DNA of 64,000 nt from Arthrobacter sp. 131MFCol6.1 (GCF_000374925.1 NZ_KB895546.1:124001-188000); one strand, 5' to 3'. Shown: positions 16,660-27,102, counted from the first letter of the stretch. Numbers and translations: made by a program. The notes: generated by a model not told the origin, from the letters alone.

Positions 16660-17424
16660 CTAGTCTGTTGCCGATCGCCTGACGGACTCCCAGAGGGCGT
16701 CCACCCAGGGCAGGTTGGCCGGGTCTTGTGCTGATGCTGCACCCGCGGCGCCACCGGACTGCGCGGCAGGAAGATCGCTGCCGAATACCCAGTAGCCCGT
16801 CTCTCCGGGCATAACCATGTTAATGCGGTCGCGGGCCTGCTGTTTCACATAGTTGGGATCCTGCCACCGCGACACTTGGCGTTTGAGGTCCTCCTGCTTG
16901 GTCTGCTTGGCCGCGATGTCGGCCTGCAGGGCGGCGATTTCGGCGCGTTTGTCCAGGAAGATCTTGACCGTGGGGGCCAGCAGGATGGTGATGGCAATCA
17001 TGACCACGCCCAGGGCAAGCAGCCGGCCCGAGAACGCTTTGGCGGGCACAGGGTCGAGGGACTCGTCCGGACCCCCTGCGGCGGTCCGGCCCGGGTTCGT
17101 GCCGCCGGTATTCCCGTCGGCCTTGCCGGCGGGGCGGGTCGCGGGCTTTGCCGGTGCTCCTGCCGGGGCTGCTGCGGCACGGGGTTTGGCGGGAGAGGCG
17201 CCGGAACCGCCGGGGGCCGGCTTGCCTGTGGGGGTCGACGCCCGGGGCGAGGCAGGCGCAGCACCGGCCGGCGTCGCCGCCGCGCCGCTGCGGGAGCCGC
17301 CAAAGTCCGCCTGGATGACCTCGCCGCCGTCGGCTGCTGCCCCCAGACCCGTGGCCGCAGCCTTGGCAGCCGCAGCCTTGGCGGCAGGCGTAGCCCGGGG
17401 AACATTGGGGCGTCGGGTAGCCAT
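16660..17424 (-). CDS. Septum formation initiator (FtsB/DivIC family)
   Basis: 254 residues, longer than FtsB (about 100) because of a ~135-residue Ala/Pro/Gly-rich cytoplasmic N-terminus. One membrane helix (about 143-160, LLALGVVMIAITILLAP) is followed by a coiled coil (IAALQADIAAKQTKQEDLK) and the DivIC tail WQDPNYVKQQARDRINMVMP with GETGYWVFG. The protein bridges FtsQ and FtsL in the divisome. It lies between eno and the DUF501 gene, its usual actinobacterial position. Confidence 0.9.
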   Translation of the reverse strand: MATRRPNVPRATPAAKAAAAKAAATGLGAAADGGEVIQADFGGSRSGAAATPAGAAPASPRASTPTGKPAPGGSGASPAKPRAAAAPAGAPAKPATRPAGKADGNTGGTNPGRTAAGGPDESLDPVPAKAFSGRLLALGVVMIAITILLAPTVKIFLDKRAEIAALQADIAAKQTKQEDLKRQVSRWQDPNYVKQQARDRINMVMPGETGYWVFGSDLPAAQSGGAAGAASAQDPANLPWVDALWESVRRSATD

Positions 17425-17445
17425 GTCACTCCTTCAAAAGCGGAC

Positions 17446-17491
17446 CAAAAACAGAACCGGTGGCCATGGTCTTTCAACCATAGCCACCGGT
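17446..17491 (-). terminator. Terminator of enolase
   Basis: 14-base arms at 17456-17469 and 17478-17491 with one mismatch and an 8-base loop; the minus-strand transcript then reads TCTGTTTTTGG. It lies just after the eno stop. Confidence 0.85.
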
Positions 17492-17510
17492 TACCGGTTT
17501 TCGCGGCTAA

Positions 17511-18854
<1,344 letters not shown>

Positions 18855-18995
18855 TCAAGCTGAAAAAGCCGACGTCGTCGTCGCTACTAGCGTAGTCGAG
18901 AGCGGGATAAGTTACGGAAACCTATCCAATCCCCGGACGTCATGATGGCGATGCTGGTGTGCCGCCGCTATCGTGCCGACTCTAGCCTGCCGGCG

Positions 18996-19772
18996 CTATT
19001 GTGCCGATGGCCTGGGGCCGGCACTGTCCTGGAAACGGCGCAGGGCGCCGCGGAGGGCGCGTTCGGCGTCGAGCCCGCCGGCCCGGGCAGCGGCCACGAT
19101 CCCGAACAGCAGGTCGCCGAGTTCCTCCTCGGCGGCCGGGAGGTCGACGGCGGTTTCGGCGGCAGCCGCCGCCAGACCCGCCCGTTCGGCCCGGTCCAGG
19201 AGCTTTTGGGCCCGGGCGAGGGCGCCAAGGGAGGCGGGAACGCCGTCGAAGACGTGGCCGCGTTCGGGTTTCTCGGCTTTCTTGACGGCATCCCATTTCA
19301 GGACGATCTCCTCCACCGTTGCCGGGAAGGAATCCTGCAGCGAGCCGTCGGGCCGGAAAACGTGCGGGTTGCGCCGGATCATCTTGGCCCTCAGGCCGCG
19401 GGCGACGTCGCCCAGGTCAAAGGCGCCGCGTTCCTCGGCGAGCCGGGCGTGGAGGACCACCTGTAAGAGGACGTCCCCCAGTTCAGACTGCAGTTCCGCC
19501 TCGCCGGCGCCGGTCTCGATGGTCTCGGCGACCTCGTAGGCCTCCTCCAGGAGGTACTCCACGAGGGACTCGTGGGTGAGGGCACCCATCCAGGGGCAAT
19601 GCTCGCGCAGGGCCGCAATCGTCCCCAGCAGCTCCCCCACCTCGCAAGCTCGGCCGGGGACCCCTGCCGCTGTGGGCCCAACCAGCCCCTGGACCTCGCA
19701 AGCTCGGCCGGGGACCCCTGCCGCTGTGGGCCCAACCAGCCCTTGGATGGGTGTTGTGTCCTCGTTAGCCAA
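18996..19772 (-). CDS. mazG: Nucleotide pyrophosphohydrolase MazG with duplicated N-terminal insert
   Basis: 258 residues. MazG hydrolyses nucleoside triphosphates to monophosphate and pyrophosphate. Metal-binding acidic residues are present in LLEEAYEVAE (Glu76/77, Glu80) and ELQSELGDVLLQ (Glu97, Asp100); the HCPWMG motif starts near residue 58. Unusually, residues 10-45 are two copies of an 18-residue Gly/Pro/Ala segment (QGLVGPTAAGV...) encoded by a 54-bp repeat. The ATG overlaps the add stop by 8 bases, so the two genes are coupled. Confidence 0.88.
   Translation of the reverse strand: MANEDTTPIQGLVGPTAAGVPGRACEVQGLVGPTAAGVPGRACEVGELLGTIAALREHCPWMGALTHESLVEYLLEEAYEVAETIETGAGEAELQSELGDVLLQVVLHARLAEERGAFDLGDVARGLRAKMIRRNPHVFRPDGSLQDSFPATVEEIVLKWDAVKKAEKPERGHVFDGVPASLGALARAQKLLDRAERAGLAAAAAETAVDLPAAEEELGDLLFGIVAAARAGGLDAERALRGALRRFQDSAGPRPSAQ
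19639..19746 (-). repeat. 54-bp direct repeat inside mazG
   Basis: Copies at 19639-19692 and 19693-19746 differ at one base (53/54). The unit is a multiple of three and has no stop in the mazG frame. It sits ahead of the conserved MazG domain. Confidence 0.92.
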
Positions 19773-20931
19773 GATCGGCGTAGGCCTCGTTGATGTATTC
19801 GACCAGTGCTTCCTTCTCCTCGAGGGGCAGGAAGGCGGCCTCGGCCGCGTTCAGCGTCAGCTCCAGCAGGTCATCGAGGTCGTAGTCGAACGTCTCGACC
19901 AGGAGTTCGAACTCGTCGGTCAGCGTCACGCCGCTCATGAGCCGGTTGTCGGTGTTGATGGTGACGTTGAAGCCGAGCTGGTAGAGCATGTCCAGCGGGT
20001 GGCTTTCGATGCCCTCACCGAAGCCGGCAATGGCGCCGGTCTGCAGGTTGGAGGAGGGGCAGATCTCCAGGGCGATGCCACGGTCGCGGACCCAGCTGGC
20101 GAGCTCGCCCAGGGTCACCATGCCGATGGTGTCGTTGACGGTGTCGTCGAAGCCTTCGGCGTCGGCGGCGTCTTCGTCCTCTTCGAATTCGATCGTGACG
20201 TCCTCGGCGATCCGGACGCCGTGGCCCAGGCGCAGGGCCCGGCCGTCGACGAGTGCCGACTGGATGCTTTCCAGGCCGGCGGCTTCGCCGGCGTGGACGG
20301 TGGCCGGGAAGTTGTGCTGGGCCAGGTAGGTGAAGGCGTCCTTGAAGCGGGACGGCAGGAACCCGTCCTCGGCGCCGGCGATGTCGAAGCCGACGGCGCC
20401 GTTGTTGCGGTGGCGGACCGCCAGTTCGGCGATCTCCTGGCCGCGGTCGGCGTGGCGCATGGCGGTGATGAGCTGGCCCACCTGGATATCGCGGCCGGTC
20501 TCGGCCACGGCGTCCACGCCGGCTTCGAGGCCCGCCTGCACGGCTTCGACCACGTCGTCCAGGCTCAGGCCCTGCTGCAGGTGCTGCTCGGGCGCCCAGC
20601 GCACTTCGCCGTACACGACGCCGTCGTCGGCCAGGTCTTCGACGAATTCCTTCGCGACGCGGAACAGGCCCTCCTTGGTCTGCATCACGGCGATGGTGTG
20701 GTCGAAGGTCTCGAGGTAGCGGACCAGGGAGCCGGAGTCTGCGGATTCGCGGAACCACTCCCCCAGCGCGACGGGGTCCGTGGACGGCAGCGTGTGGCCG
20801 ACAGCCTCAGCAAGTTCAATGATGGTGGCCGGGCGGAGTCCGCCGTCCAGGTGGTCGTGAAGGGAAACCTTGGGAAGGCCCTTCAGGTCGAAGTCGAGGT
20901 CAGGGGCAGCGTCAGGAATAGTCTCAGTCAC
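19765..20931 (-). CDS. add: Adenosine deaminase
   Basis: 388 residues. Converts adenosine and deoxyadenosine to inosine forms in purine salvage. Zinc and catalytic motifs: HDHLDGGLRP near the N-terminus, TVHAGEAAG, LRLGHGVRI and NTDNRLMSG (an actinobacterial variant of the usual NTDDP). The protein is somewhat longer than E. coli Add (333) owing to an acidic insert (FEEDEDAADAEG). Its stop overlaps the mazG start. It fits the nucleoside salvage genes a few kilobases away. Confidence 0.93.
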   Translation of the reverse strand: MTETIPDAAPDLDFDLKGLPKVSLHDHLDGGLRPATIIELAEAVGHTLPSTDPVALGEWFRESADSGSLVRYLETFDHTIAVMQTKEGLFRVAKEFVEDLADDGVVYGEVRWAPEQHLQQGLSLDDVVEAVQAGLEAGVDAVAETGRDIQVGQLITAMRHADRGQEIAELAVRHRNNGAVGFDIAGAEDGFLPSRFKDAFTYLAQHNFPATVHAGEAAGLESIQSALVDGRALRLGHGVRIAEDVTIEFEEDEDAADAEGFDDTVNDTIGMVTLGELASWVRDRGIALEICPSSNLQTGAIAGFGEGIESHPLDMLYQLGFNVTINTDNRLMSGVTLTDEFELLVETFDYDLDDLLELTLNAAEAAFLPLEEKEALVEYINEAYADLG

Positions 20932-20963
20932 GTTCCAACCATAGGGTCGGAGCGCGCGGGACG

Positions 20964-21683
20964 CTACTTTCTGCCGGCCTCGGCATCACCGGAGGCGATC
21001 ATCGGTGCAGGAACTGCGGCGCCCGGTTGGTGGGTGGGCCCGCCGTCGAGCCATTCGTCCACGACCTCGGCGTCGTGGCGACCCAGGCGTTTGTGCCACC
21101 AGCGCAGGAGGTGGTCGATGAGGACACCGAGCACAATGGCGAATACCACTGCGATGCCCGCGCTGAGCAGCGGGTTGTGGTGCAGCCACGGGAAGGAACT
21201 GGCCAGGACGCCGATGCCGATCGAGTAGGTCACCCAGGTGAGGCACGCGAAGGCGTCCAGCAAGAAGAATCTCCGGTGCGGGAACGCCGTCGTGCCTGCC
21301 ACGTAGTTGACGGCGACGCGGCCCCAGGGGATGTACCGCGCGGTGAAGATCAGGACGGCGCCGCGCTTCTCAAGTTCGTAGTGTGCCCAGCCGAAGACCT
21401 TCTGGACCTTTGGCTTGCGCATCCAGCGGAACCGCTCGAGGCCAATCTTGCGGCCGAGCATGTAGGCCATGTTGTCGCCGGCCATGGCTCCCACGAGCGC
21501 CGTGAGGCCCAGGACCCACAGGTTGGGCTGGCCGCTGTGCACGGAGTACGCCGCCAGGGCAACGATCAGGGTCTCGCTGGGGACCACCATCGCGAAGCCG
21601 TCCACGAAGAAGAAAACCAGCAGTAGTGGGTAGATCCACCACTGGCCGGCGGCATGGAGCACGGCCTCGTTAATGAACTCCAT
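20964..21683 (-). CDS. DedA/SNARE-associated family membrane protein (first copy)
   Basis: 239 residues from ATG 21683, chosen because AGGAGC lies upstream and it gives the usual N-terminus (MEFINEAVLHAAGQWW). About five or six hydrophobic segments and the DedA motif FTARYIPWGRVAVNYVAGTT with its conserved Arg residues. DedA proteins are half-transporter-like, with proposed roles in lipid-carrier flipping (undecaprenyl phosphate) and membrane homeostasis. A second family member follows on the same strand. Confidence 0.88.
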   Translation of the reverse strand: MEFINEAVLHAAGQWWIYPLLLVFFFVDGFAMVVPSETLIVALAAYSVHSGQPNLWVLGLTALVGAMAGDNMAYMLGRKIGLERFRWMRKPKVQKVFGWAHYELEKRGAVLIFTARYIPWGRVAVNYVAGTTAFPHRRFFLLDAFACLTWVTYSIGIGVLASSFPWLHHNPLLSAGIAVVFAIVLGVLIDHLLRWWHKRLGRHDAEVVDEWLDGGPTHQPGAAVPAPMIASGDAEAGRK

Positions 21684-21839
21684 GCAGGTGGTGCTCCTTG
21701 ATGACTGGGAACGGACAACTAAGCCGTAACATACTCGCGATGACAGTGGGTAGAACCATGGACGAAACTTTGCACGACGTGCGGCCAACAAACGTGACCC
21801 AAATCGCTCCTAAGTGTCCCATGGGCAGGGCCAATCCGC

Positions 21840-22475
21840 CTAGGACTCGACGGGGGGCGCGGAATGCGTCGGTTCCTCCGGCGCCCGGCCGCGCACCCTG
21901 CTGATCACGCGGTCCAGGACGACGCCCAGGACGACGGCGCAGACGATCGCAATGGCCGCGCCCAGCACGTGGTTCTTCTCAAACCACGGACCAACAGTCA
22001 GGCCGATCCCCACCGAGTAGCCGGCCCACAGCAGCGCCGAGAGCACCGTCAGGCTGACGAATCTGCGCCACGGGTAGTGGGTGGCACCGGCGGTCAGGTT
22101 TACGGCCACCCGTCCGATCGGGACGAAGCGTGCCACGAGGATCAGTGAGGCAGGCCGTTTCCGCAGTTCCCGGCCGGCCCAGCGGAAGGCCGCCTGCATG
22201 CGCGGGCCGCGCTGCCATCCCCAGCGCCGGGTTCCGGTCCCGCGGCCGATCAGGTAGGCCATGTTGTCGCCCACTAGTGCCCCTGCGGCAGCCGTAGCGA
22301 TCAGGAGCAGAGGGCTGGGGACGCCCGCGGTGGCGGCGACTGCAGCCAGGCCCACCACCACCGATTCGCTCGGAATCGGGGGGAAGAAGCCGTCGATCAC
22401 GCAGCAGGCAAAAACCAGGACCAGGACCCAGGGTTGCCCTGCGGCGGCGAGGATGAAGTCGTTGATTGCCTGCAC
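21840..22475 (-). CDS. DedA/SNARE-associated family membrane protein (second copy)
   Basis: 211 residues, membrane protein of the same family as its neighbour (shared GDNMAYLIGR and ARFVPIGRVAVNLTAG). Spacing of 156 bases suggests it may have its own promoter. Diverged enough that it is an old tandem duplication or an independent family member. Substrate unknown. Confidence 0.87.
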   Translation of the reverse strand: MQAINDFILAAAGQPWVLVLVFACCVIDGFFPPIPSESVVVGLAAVAATAGVPSPLLLIATAAAGALVGDNMAYLIGRGTGTRRWGWQRGPRMQAAFRWAGRELRKRPASLILVARFVPIGRVAVNLTAGATHYPWRRFVSLTVLSALLWAGYSVGIGLTVGPWFEKNHVLGAAIAIVCAVVLGVVLDRVISRVRGRAPEEPTHSAPPVES

Positions 22476-22587
22476 AGCTTCCTAACGCGCGGCGGGGCCA
22501 GATCGATCCAAGCGCAGGCTCGGCCGGAGCCGGGCCTGCGCTTGACGGGTACTGCTGTGGAGTCAGTGTACCGCCGGCCTTCGCCGT

Positions 22588-22650
22588 CGTTGCCCTATCA
22601 CGTACGGCTGTTATCCCAAGGGTTTGGGGACCATAAGTGATAGGGCAACG
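22588..22650. repeat. 63-bp palindromic element, copy 1
   Basis: Perfect 14-bp terminal inverted repeat CGTTGCCCTATCAC / GTGATAGGGCAACG, extending with two mismatches to 20 pairs, around a short centre. It begins 4 bases after the deoA stop. An element of the same length and layout occurs at 51388-51450. Confidence 0.85.
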
Positions 22651-22653
22651 GGC

Positions 22654-23985
22654 TTAGGCGATGCGGTCGATGATGAGCTTCTGGGCGGGCCGGGAACCCT
22701 CGGGAGCGATCACGGCGGCGTGTTCGAGCGCTTCCTTGGCACGCTCGAACTTCTCCGGGGTGTCCGTCAGGAGGGTCATGAGCGGTTCGCCCGCCTTGAC
22801 CGTGGCGCCGGGCTTGGCGTGCATCCGCACCCCGGCACCGGCCTGGACCTGGTCCTCCTTGCGGGCGCGTCCGGCGCCGAGCCGCCAGGCAGCGACGCCG
22901 ACGGCCATCGCGTCCAGCTCCACCAGGACGCCGTCGGCCGGGGCGTAGATGACCTCGGATTCCTTGGCGACCGGGAGCTTGGCACGCGGGTCTCCGCCCT
23001 GGGCCTGGATCATCCGGTTCCAGACGTCCATGGCCCGGCCGTCCCGGAGTGCTGCCCGGGGATCGGCGTCGCGGATGCCGGCGCACGCCAGCATTTCCTC
23101 CGCGAGCCGCACGGTGAGTTCGACGACGTCGTCCGGGCCTCCGCCGGCGAGGACCTCCACGGATTCCTCGACCTCGATCGCGTTGCCCGCGGTGAGGCCC
23201 AGGGGCGTGTTCATGTTGGTGAGCAGGGCCACCGTATTGACGCCGGCGTCCTTGCCCAGGGCCACCATGGTTTCGGCCAGTTCGCGGGCGCGGGCCTCGT
23301 CCTTCATGAACGCGCCGCTGCCCACCTTGACGTCGAGCACCAGCGAGCCGGTGCCCTCGGCGATCTTCTTACTCATGATCGAGGAGGCGATCAGCGGGAT
23401 GGCTTCCACGGTCCCGGTGACATCGCGGAGCGCGTAGAGCTTCTTGTCCGCCGGGGCCAGTCCGGCGCCGGCCGCGCAAATGACCGCGCCGACGTCCTGG
23501 AGCTGGGCCATCATTTCCTCATTGCTCAGGGCCGCACGCCAGCCCGGGATGGCTTCGAGCTTGTCCAGGGTGCCGCCGGTGTGGCCGAGTCCGCGGCCCG
23601 AGAGCTGCGGCACCGCCACGCCGAATACCGCCACCAGGGGCGCCAGCGGCAGGGTGATCTTGTCCCCGACGCCGCCGGTGGAGTGCTTGTCCGACGTCGC
23701 CTTCACGCCGCCGTCGGGCCGGCGCAGGCTGGAGAAGTCCATCCGCTCGCCGGAGGCGATCATGGCCGCCGTCCAGCGGGAGATTTCGGCCCGGTCCATG
23801 CCGTTGAGCAGGATGGCCATGTTCAGGGCGGCCATCTGTTCGTCGGCGATGGCGCCGCGGGTGTACGCATCGATCGTCCAGTCGATCTGGGCCGGGCTGA
23901 GCACACCCTTGTCCCGCTTGATGCGGATGATGTCGACGGCGTCGAACGCTTCAGTGTTGTTGGGGTTCTGTGTCGTTTGTGTCAC
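22654..23985 (-). CDS. deoA: Thymidine phosphorylase
   Basis: 443 residues from GTG 23985, which has GGAGG 7 bases upstream and overlaps the cdd stop by GTGA. Splits thymidine or deoxyuridine with phosphate to base and deoxyribose-1-phosphate. Signature motifs KHSTGGVGDK and SGRGLGHTGGTLDKLE are intact, with the nucleoside phosphorylase family III C-terminal domain. Last gene of the nucleoside uptake operon; the palindromic element lies just beyond its stop. Confidence 0.95.
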   Translation of the reverse strand: MTQTTQNPNNTEAFDAVDIIRIKRDKGVLSPAQIDWTIDAYTRGAIADEQMAALNMAILLNGMDRAEISRWTAAMIASGERMDFSSLRRPDGGVKATSDKHSTGGVGDKITLPLAPLVAVFGVAVPQLSGRGLGHTGGTLDKLEAIPGWRAALSNEEMMAQLQDVGAVICAAGAGLAPADKKLYALRDVTGTVEAIPLIASSIMSKKIAEGTGSLVLDVKVGSGAFMKDEARARELAETMVALGKDAGVNTVALLTNMNTPLGLTAGNAIEVEESVEVLAGGGPDDVVELTVRLAEEMLACAGIRDADPRAALRDGRAMDVWNRMIQAQGGDPRAKLPVAKESEVIYAPADGVLVELDAMAVGVAAWRLGAGRARKEDQVQAGAGVRMHAKPGATVKAGEPLMTLLTDTPEKFERAKEALEHAAVIAPEGSRPAQKLIIDRIA

Positions 23986-24386
23986 CGGGGTTCCTCCAGG
24001 TGTTGGGGGCCAAAGGCATCGGGAAGGACCTGGTCCATGGTCTTGATTCCCTGCGTGGTCATGAGCTCCATGTCCGGAGCCCGGAATTCGTAGAGCAGCT
24101 GGCGGCAGCGCCCGCACGGCATGAGGACATTCCCGCCGGCGTCGACGCAGTAGAAGGCGCGGAGCAGTCCCCCGCCGGTCATCTGCAGGTTGCCCACCAG
24201 GGCGCACTCGGCGCACAGGGTCAGCCCGTAGCTGGCGTTTTCGACGTTGCAGCCGCTGACGATCCGCCCGTCTCCGGTGAGGGCCGCGGCCCCCACCGGA
24301 AACTTCGAGTACGGCGCATAGGCGTTCTTCATGGCGGACACTGCCGCGGCTTCGAGTGCTGCCCAGTCGACGTCGGTGCTGTCCAT
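23982..24386 (-). CDS. cdd: Cytidine deaminase
   Basis: 134 residues, the typical tetrameric form. Deaminates cytidine and deoxycytidine. Zinc motif NVENASYGLTLCAECAL (Cys and catalytic Glu) and PCGRCRQLL are present. ATG 24386 is 3 bases after the permease stop. Longer upstream readings in this frame merely overlap the permease gene. Acts with deoA on imported pyrimidine nucleosides. Confidence 0.95.
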   Translation of the reverse strand: MDSTDVDWAALEAAAVSAMKNAYAPYSKFPVGAAALTGDGRIVSGCNVENASYGLTLCAECALVGNLQMTGGGLLRAFYCVDAGGNVLMPCGRCRQLLYEFRAPDMELMTTQGIKTMDQVLPDAFGPQHLEEPR

Positions 24387-24388
24387 TC

Positions 24389-25705
24389 TCAGCCCTTGAT
24401 GTACGGTATGCCGTCGGCGGCCGGCGGCCGGGAGCGGCCGACGAGGCCGGCCACGGCAAACACGGTCACCACGTACGGCAGCATGGCCATGAACTGGCTG
24501 GGCACCGGGGTGCCGATGATCGTCACGATGCTCTGCAGGTTGTCGGCGAAGCCGAACAGCAGCGCGGCGAAGAACGCCCCGATCGGGTTCCAGCGGCCCA
24601 GGATCATGGCGGCGAGGGCAATGAAGCCGCGCCCGCCGGAGATTTCCTTGGTGAAGCTGTCGATCGCCACGAGGGTGAAGAACGATCCGCCGATCCCGGC
24701 GACGGCGCCGCCGAGCGTGACGTTCCAGAAGCGGGTCGCGTTGACCTTGATGCCCAGGGTGTCGGCCGCCTGCGGGTGCTCGCCCACGGCACGGACGCGC
24801 AGGCCCCACTTCGTCTTGAACAGCGCGACCCAGATCACGATGACTGCAACGTACATCAGGTAGCCCACCACGGACTGCTTGAAGAGGATCGGCCCGATCA
24901 CGGGGATGCTGGACAGGACCGGGATGTCGATGATGGGCAGCTCGCCGGGTGAGTTGTACTTCTCGGGATCGGACTGCATCACGGTGCTGAACAGGAAGCC
25001 GGTGAGCCCGGAGACCAGGACGTTGAGCACGACGCCGACGATGATCTGGTTGACCACGTACTTGATGGCGAACAGCGCCAGCACCATCGAGACGAGGGCG
25101 CCGGCCACGGCCGCCGCGACCAGGCCCAGGTAGGGGTTGTGGGTCACGCTGGCGACGAGCGCGGCCGTGAAGGCTCCGCCCAGGAGCTGGCCCTCGATGG
25201 CGATGTTGACCACGCCGGCCCGTTCGCACAGCACACCGGACAGTGAGCCGAAGACGATCGGCACGGCGAGGGTCACGGATCCGGCGATGAGGCCGGCCAG
25301 CGAAATGCTGGGGGTCCGGGCGCCGCCGACCACCCAGATCAGGAAGGCGACCACGAACACGACAGTGAACACGGCCGGCAGCCAGCGCGGGGGCCGCCGG
25401 TTCGCTCTTGCCTTCAGGACCAAGGCGTAGCCCGCGAGAACCAGCAGGATCAGGGAGAGCACAATGCCGGACAGGAACGCGGGAACCTGTATCGCGGGGA
25501 GCTGGAAGAAGTCGCCGCCGGAGGAAATGCCGAACTTGGCGGTTCCCTGCGGGCCCAGAAGTCCGAAGAAGATGAAAGCGATGGTGGCCAGCACCATCAG
25601 CGTGACCGGCAGCTTCCAGGTTACGGGCTTGGCGGACACCGCCGGCTTGTGGTTCTTCTCCGGCTGGGGTTTTCCTTCAACGGGCGAGGTTGCTGTTGTG
25701 CTCAT
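24389..25705 (-). CDS. Nucleoside ABC transporter permease 2
   Basis: 438 residues from ATG 25705, overlapping the first permease's stop (ATGA). BPD_transp_2-type permease with about ten hydrophobic segments; motifs LCERAGVVNIAIEGQLLGGA and the cytoplasmic loop VRAVGEHPQAADTLGI are typical of guanosine/nucleoside and simple-sugar importers (NupQ, YufQ). A hydrophilic tail of about 28 residues precedes the first helix. Works with the adjacent permease, ATPase and lipoprotein. Confidence 0.9.
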   Translation of the reverse strand: MSTTATSPVEGKPQPEKNHKPAVSAKPVTWKLPVTLMVLATIAFIFFGLLGPQGTAKFGISSGGDFFQLPAIQVPAFLSGIVLSLILLVLAGYALVLKARANRRPPRWLPAVFTVVFVVAFLIWVVGGARTPSISLAGLIAGSVTLAVPIVFGSLSGVLCERAGVVNIAIEGQLLGGAFTAALVASVTHNPYLGLVAAAVAGALVSMVLALFAIKYVVNQIIVGVVLNVLVSGLTGFLFSTVMQSDPEKYNSPGELPIIDIPVLSSIPVIGPILFKQSVVGYLMYVAVIVIWVALFKTKWGLRVRAVGEHPQAADTLGIKVNATRFWNVTLGGAVAGIGGSFFTLVAIDSFTKEISGGRGFIALAAMILGRWNPIGAFFAALLFGFADNLQSIVTIIGTPVPSQFMAMLPYVVTVFAVAGLVGRSRPPAADGIPYIKG

Positions 25706-27102
25706 GCGGCACCTCCGGTGGTTGCGGCCTGCTTGGTTTTGCCGGCGGTCGCGGCCTTCTTCTTGCGCGGGTTGAGTCCAAAGATCGCCCGGACCAGGGG
25801 CGGCGCCGCGATGAACAGCACGATGAGCGACTGGACCACGAGCACGATGTCGATCGGGGTTCCGGTCTGGATCTGCATCTGGACGGCGCCTGCGCGGAAA
25901 GCTCCGAACAGCAGGCCGGCGGCAAAGGTGCCCCACGGCGAGGACCGTCCCAGCAGCGCGACCGTGATCGCGTCAAAGCCGTAGGATGCCGCGACACCAT
26001 CGGTCAGGACCTTTTCGGTGCCTGCCACCTGCGCCACGCCGGCCAGGCCGGCCAGGCCACCGGCAATGGTCATCACCAGGATCGTGGCCCGGGAGACGTT
26101 GATGCCGGCCGTCAGGGCCGCCTTGGGGTTCGCCCCGACGGCGCGGAACTCGAACCCAAGGGTGGAGCGGTTCAGCAGCCACGAAACAAAGAAGGTGGCC
26201 GCAATGGCCAGCAGGAAGCCCACGTGCAGCCGGTACTGGCTGCCGAAGAGCAGCGGGTACACGGCGTTGGGGTCCAGGATGGGGGAAATCGGGGTGGTCT
26301 CTCCCGGACGCTGGAACAAGTCCGTGTCGAGCAGGTAGCGCAGGAAATAGAGCGCGATGTAGTTGAACATGATGGTCACGATGACCTCGTGGGCGCCTGT
26401 CCGGGCTTTGAGCACACCGACGATGCCGCCCCAGACGGCGCCGCCGATGACGCCGGCCACCAGGACCAGCAGCAGGTGCAGCCCCAGCGGCAGGTGCAGC
26501 GCGAAGCCGACCCACGAGGCGAGGATGCCGGCCATGATGATCTGGCCCTGCGCACCGATGTTGAACAGACCCGCGCGGAAGGCCAGGGCGACGCCGAGGC
26601 CCGCGGTGATCAGCGGGGTGGCGATGGTCAGCGTCTCCATGAGGGGGGCGAACTGTCCGGCCACACCGTTTCCGCGGGGGTTGAAGACCGCGCCCTGGAA
26701 GAGGGCGACGTACGATTCGGTGGCGGCGGACCAGACGGCGGTGAGGAAGTCACTGGGCCGGGCAAAGAGATAGCCCGCCGTGGTCCCGACTACCTTGTCC
26801 GTCATGGCGATGAGCAGGCCGCCCAGGATCAGTGCGAGCAGCACCGCCAGGATGGTCACGATGCCGTTGCCGGTGAAGATCTTGCGCAGCAGCGATTCCT
26901 CTTCCGGCGCACCGGGAAGGGATCCGCTCTGGGTGGAGACCGGAACGGCCGATGGCTGGTGGGCGCCGCCCGCGGTGTCCAGCACGGTGACGAAGTCTGC
27001 ATCGTCCTCGAGCGGCTCAGGCTCCACGTCGGTGGTCTGCGATGCCGGAAGCCGGTCCGGGTCCGGTGCGGCCGCGGGCCGCGGCTCGGTGTTCTCACTC
27101 AT
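25702..27102 (-). CDS. Nucleoside ABC transporter permease 1
   Basis: 466 residues. Same superfamily as permease 2 (NupP/YufP-like), with LAFRAGLFNIGAQGQIIMAG and FEFRAVGANPKAALTAGI. The first ~70 residues are an acidic, hydrophilic extension not found in short homologues, and the C-terminus is basic (NPRKKKAATAGK). The start overlaps the ATPase stop by 8 bases, the stop overlaps permease 2 by 4: tight translational coupling. Confidence 0.9.
   Translation of the reverse strand: MSENTEPRPAAAPDPDRLPASQTTDVEPEPLEDDADFVTVLDTAGGAHQPSAVPVSTQSGSLPGAPEEESLLRKIFTGNGIVTILAVLLALILGGLLIAMTDKVVGTTAGYLFARPSDFLTAVWSAATESYVALFQGAVFNPRGNGVAGQFAPLMETLTIATPLITAGLGVALAFRAGLFNIGAQGQIIMAGILASWVGFALHLPLGLHLLLVLVAGVIGGAVWGGIVGVLKARTGAHEVIVTIMFNYIALYFLRYLLDTDLFQRPGETTPISPILDPNAVYPLLFGSQYRLHVGFLLAIAATFFVSWLLNRSTLGFEFRAVGANPKAALTAGINVSRATILVMTIAGGLAGLAGVAQVAGTEKVLTDGVAASYGFDAITVALLGRSSPWGTFAAGLLFGAFRAGAVQMQIQTGTPIDIVLVVQSLIVLFIAAPPLVRAIFGLNPRKKKAATAGKTKQAATTGGAA

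Noticed and set aside
19576-21228. A 550-codon plus-strand frame across mazG, add and dedA
   Set aside because: Covers three real minus-strand genes in antisense and shows only compositional bias.
24387-25229. Extended N-terminus for cytidine deaminase
   Set aside because: The extra sequence is Arg-rich shadow of the permease gene; the normal 134-residue enzyme starts at 24386.
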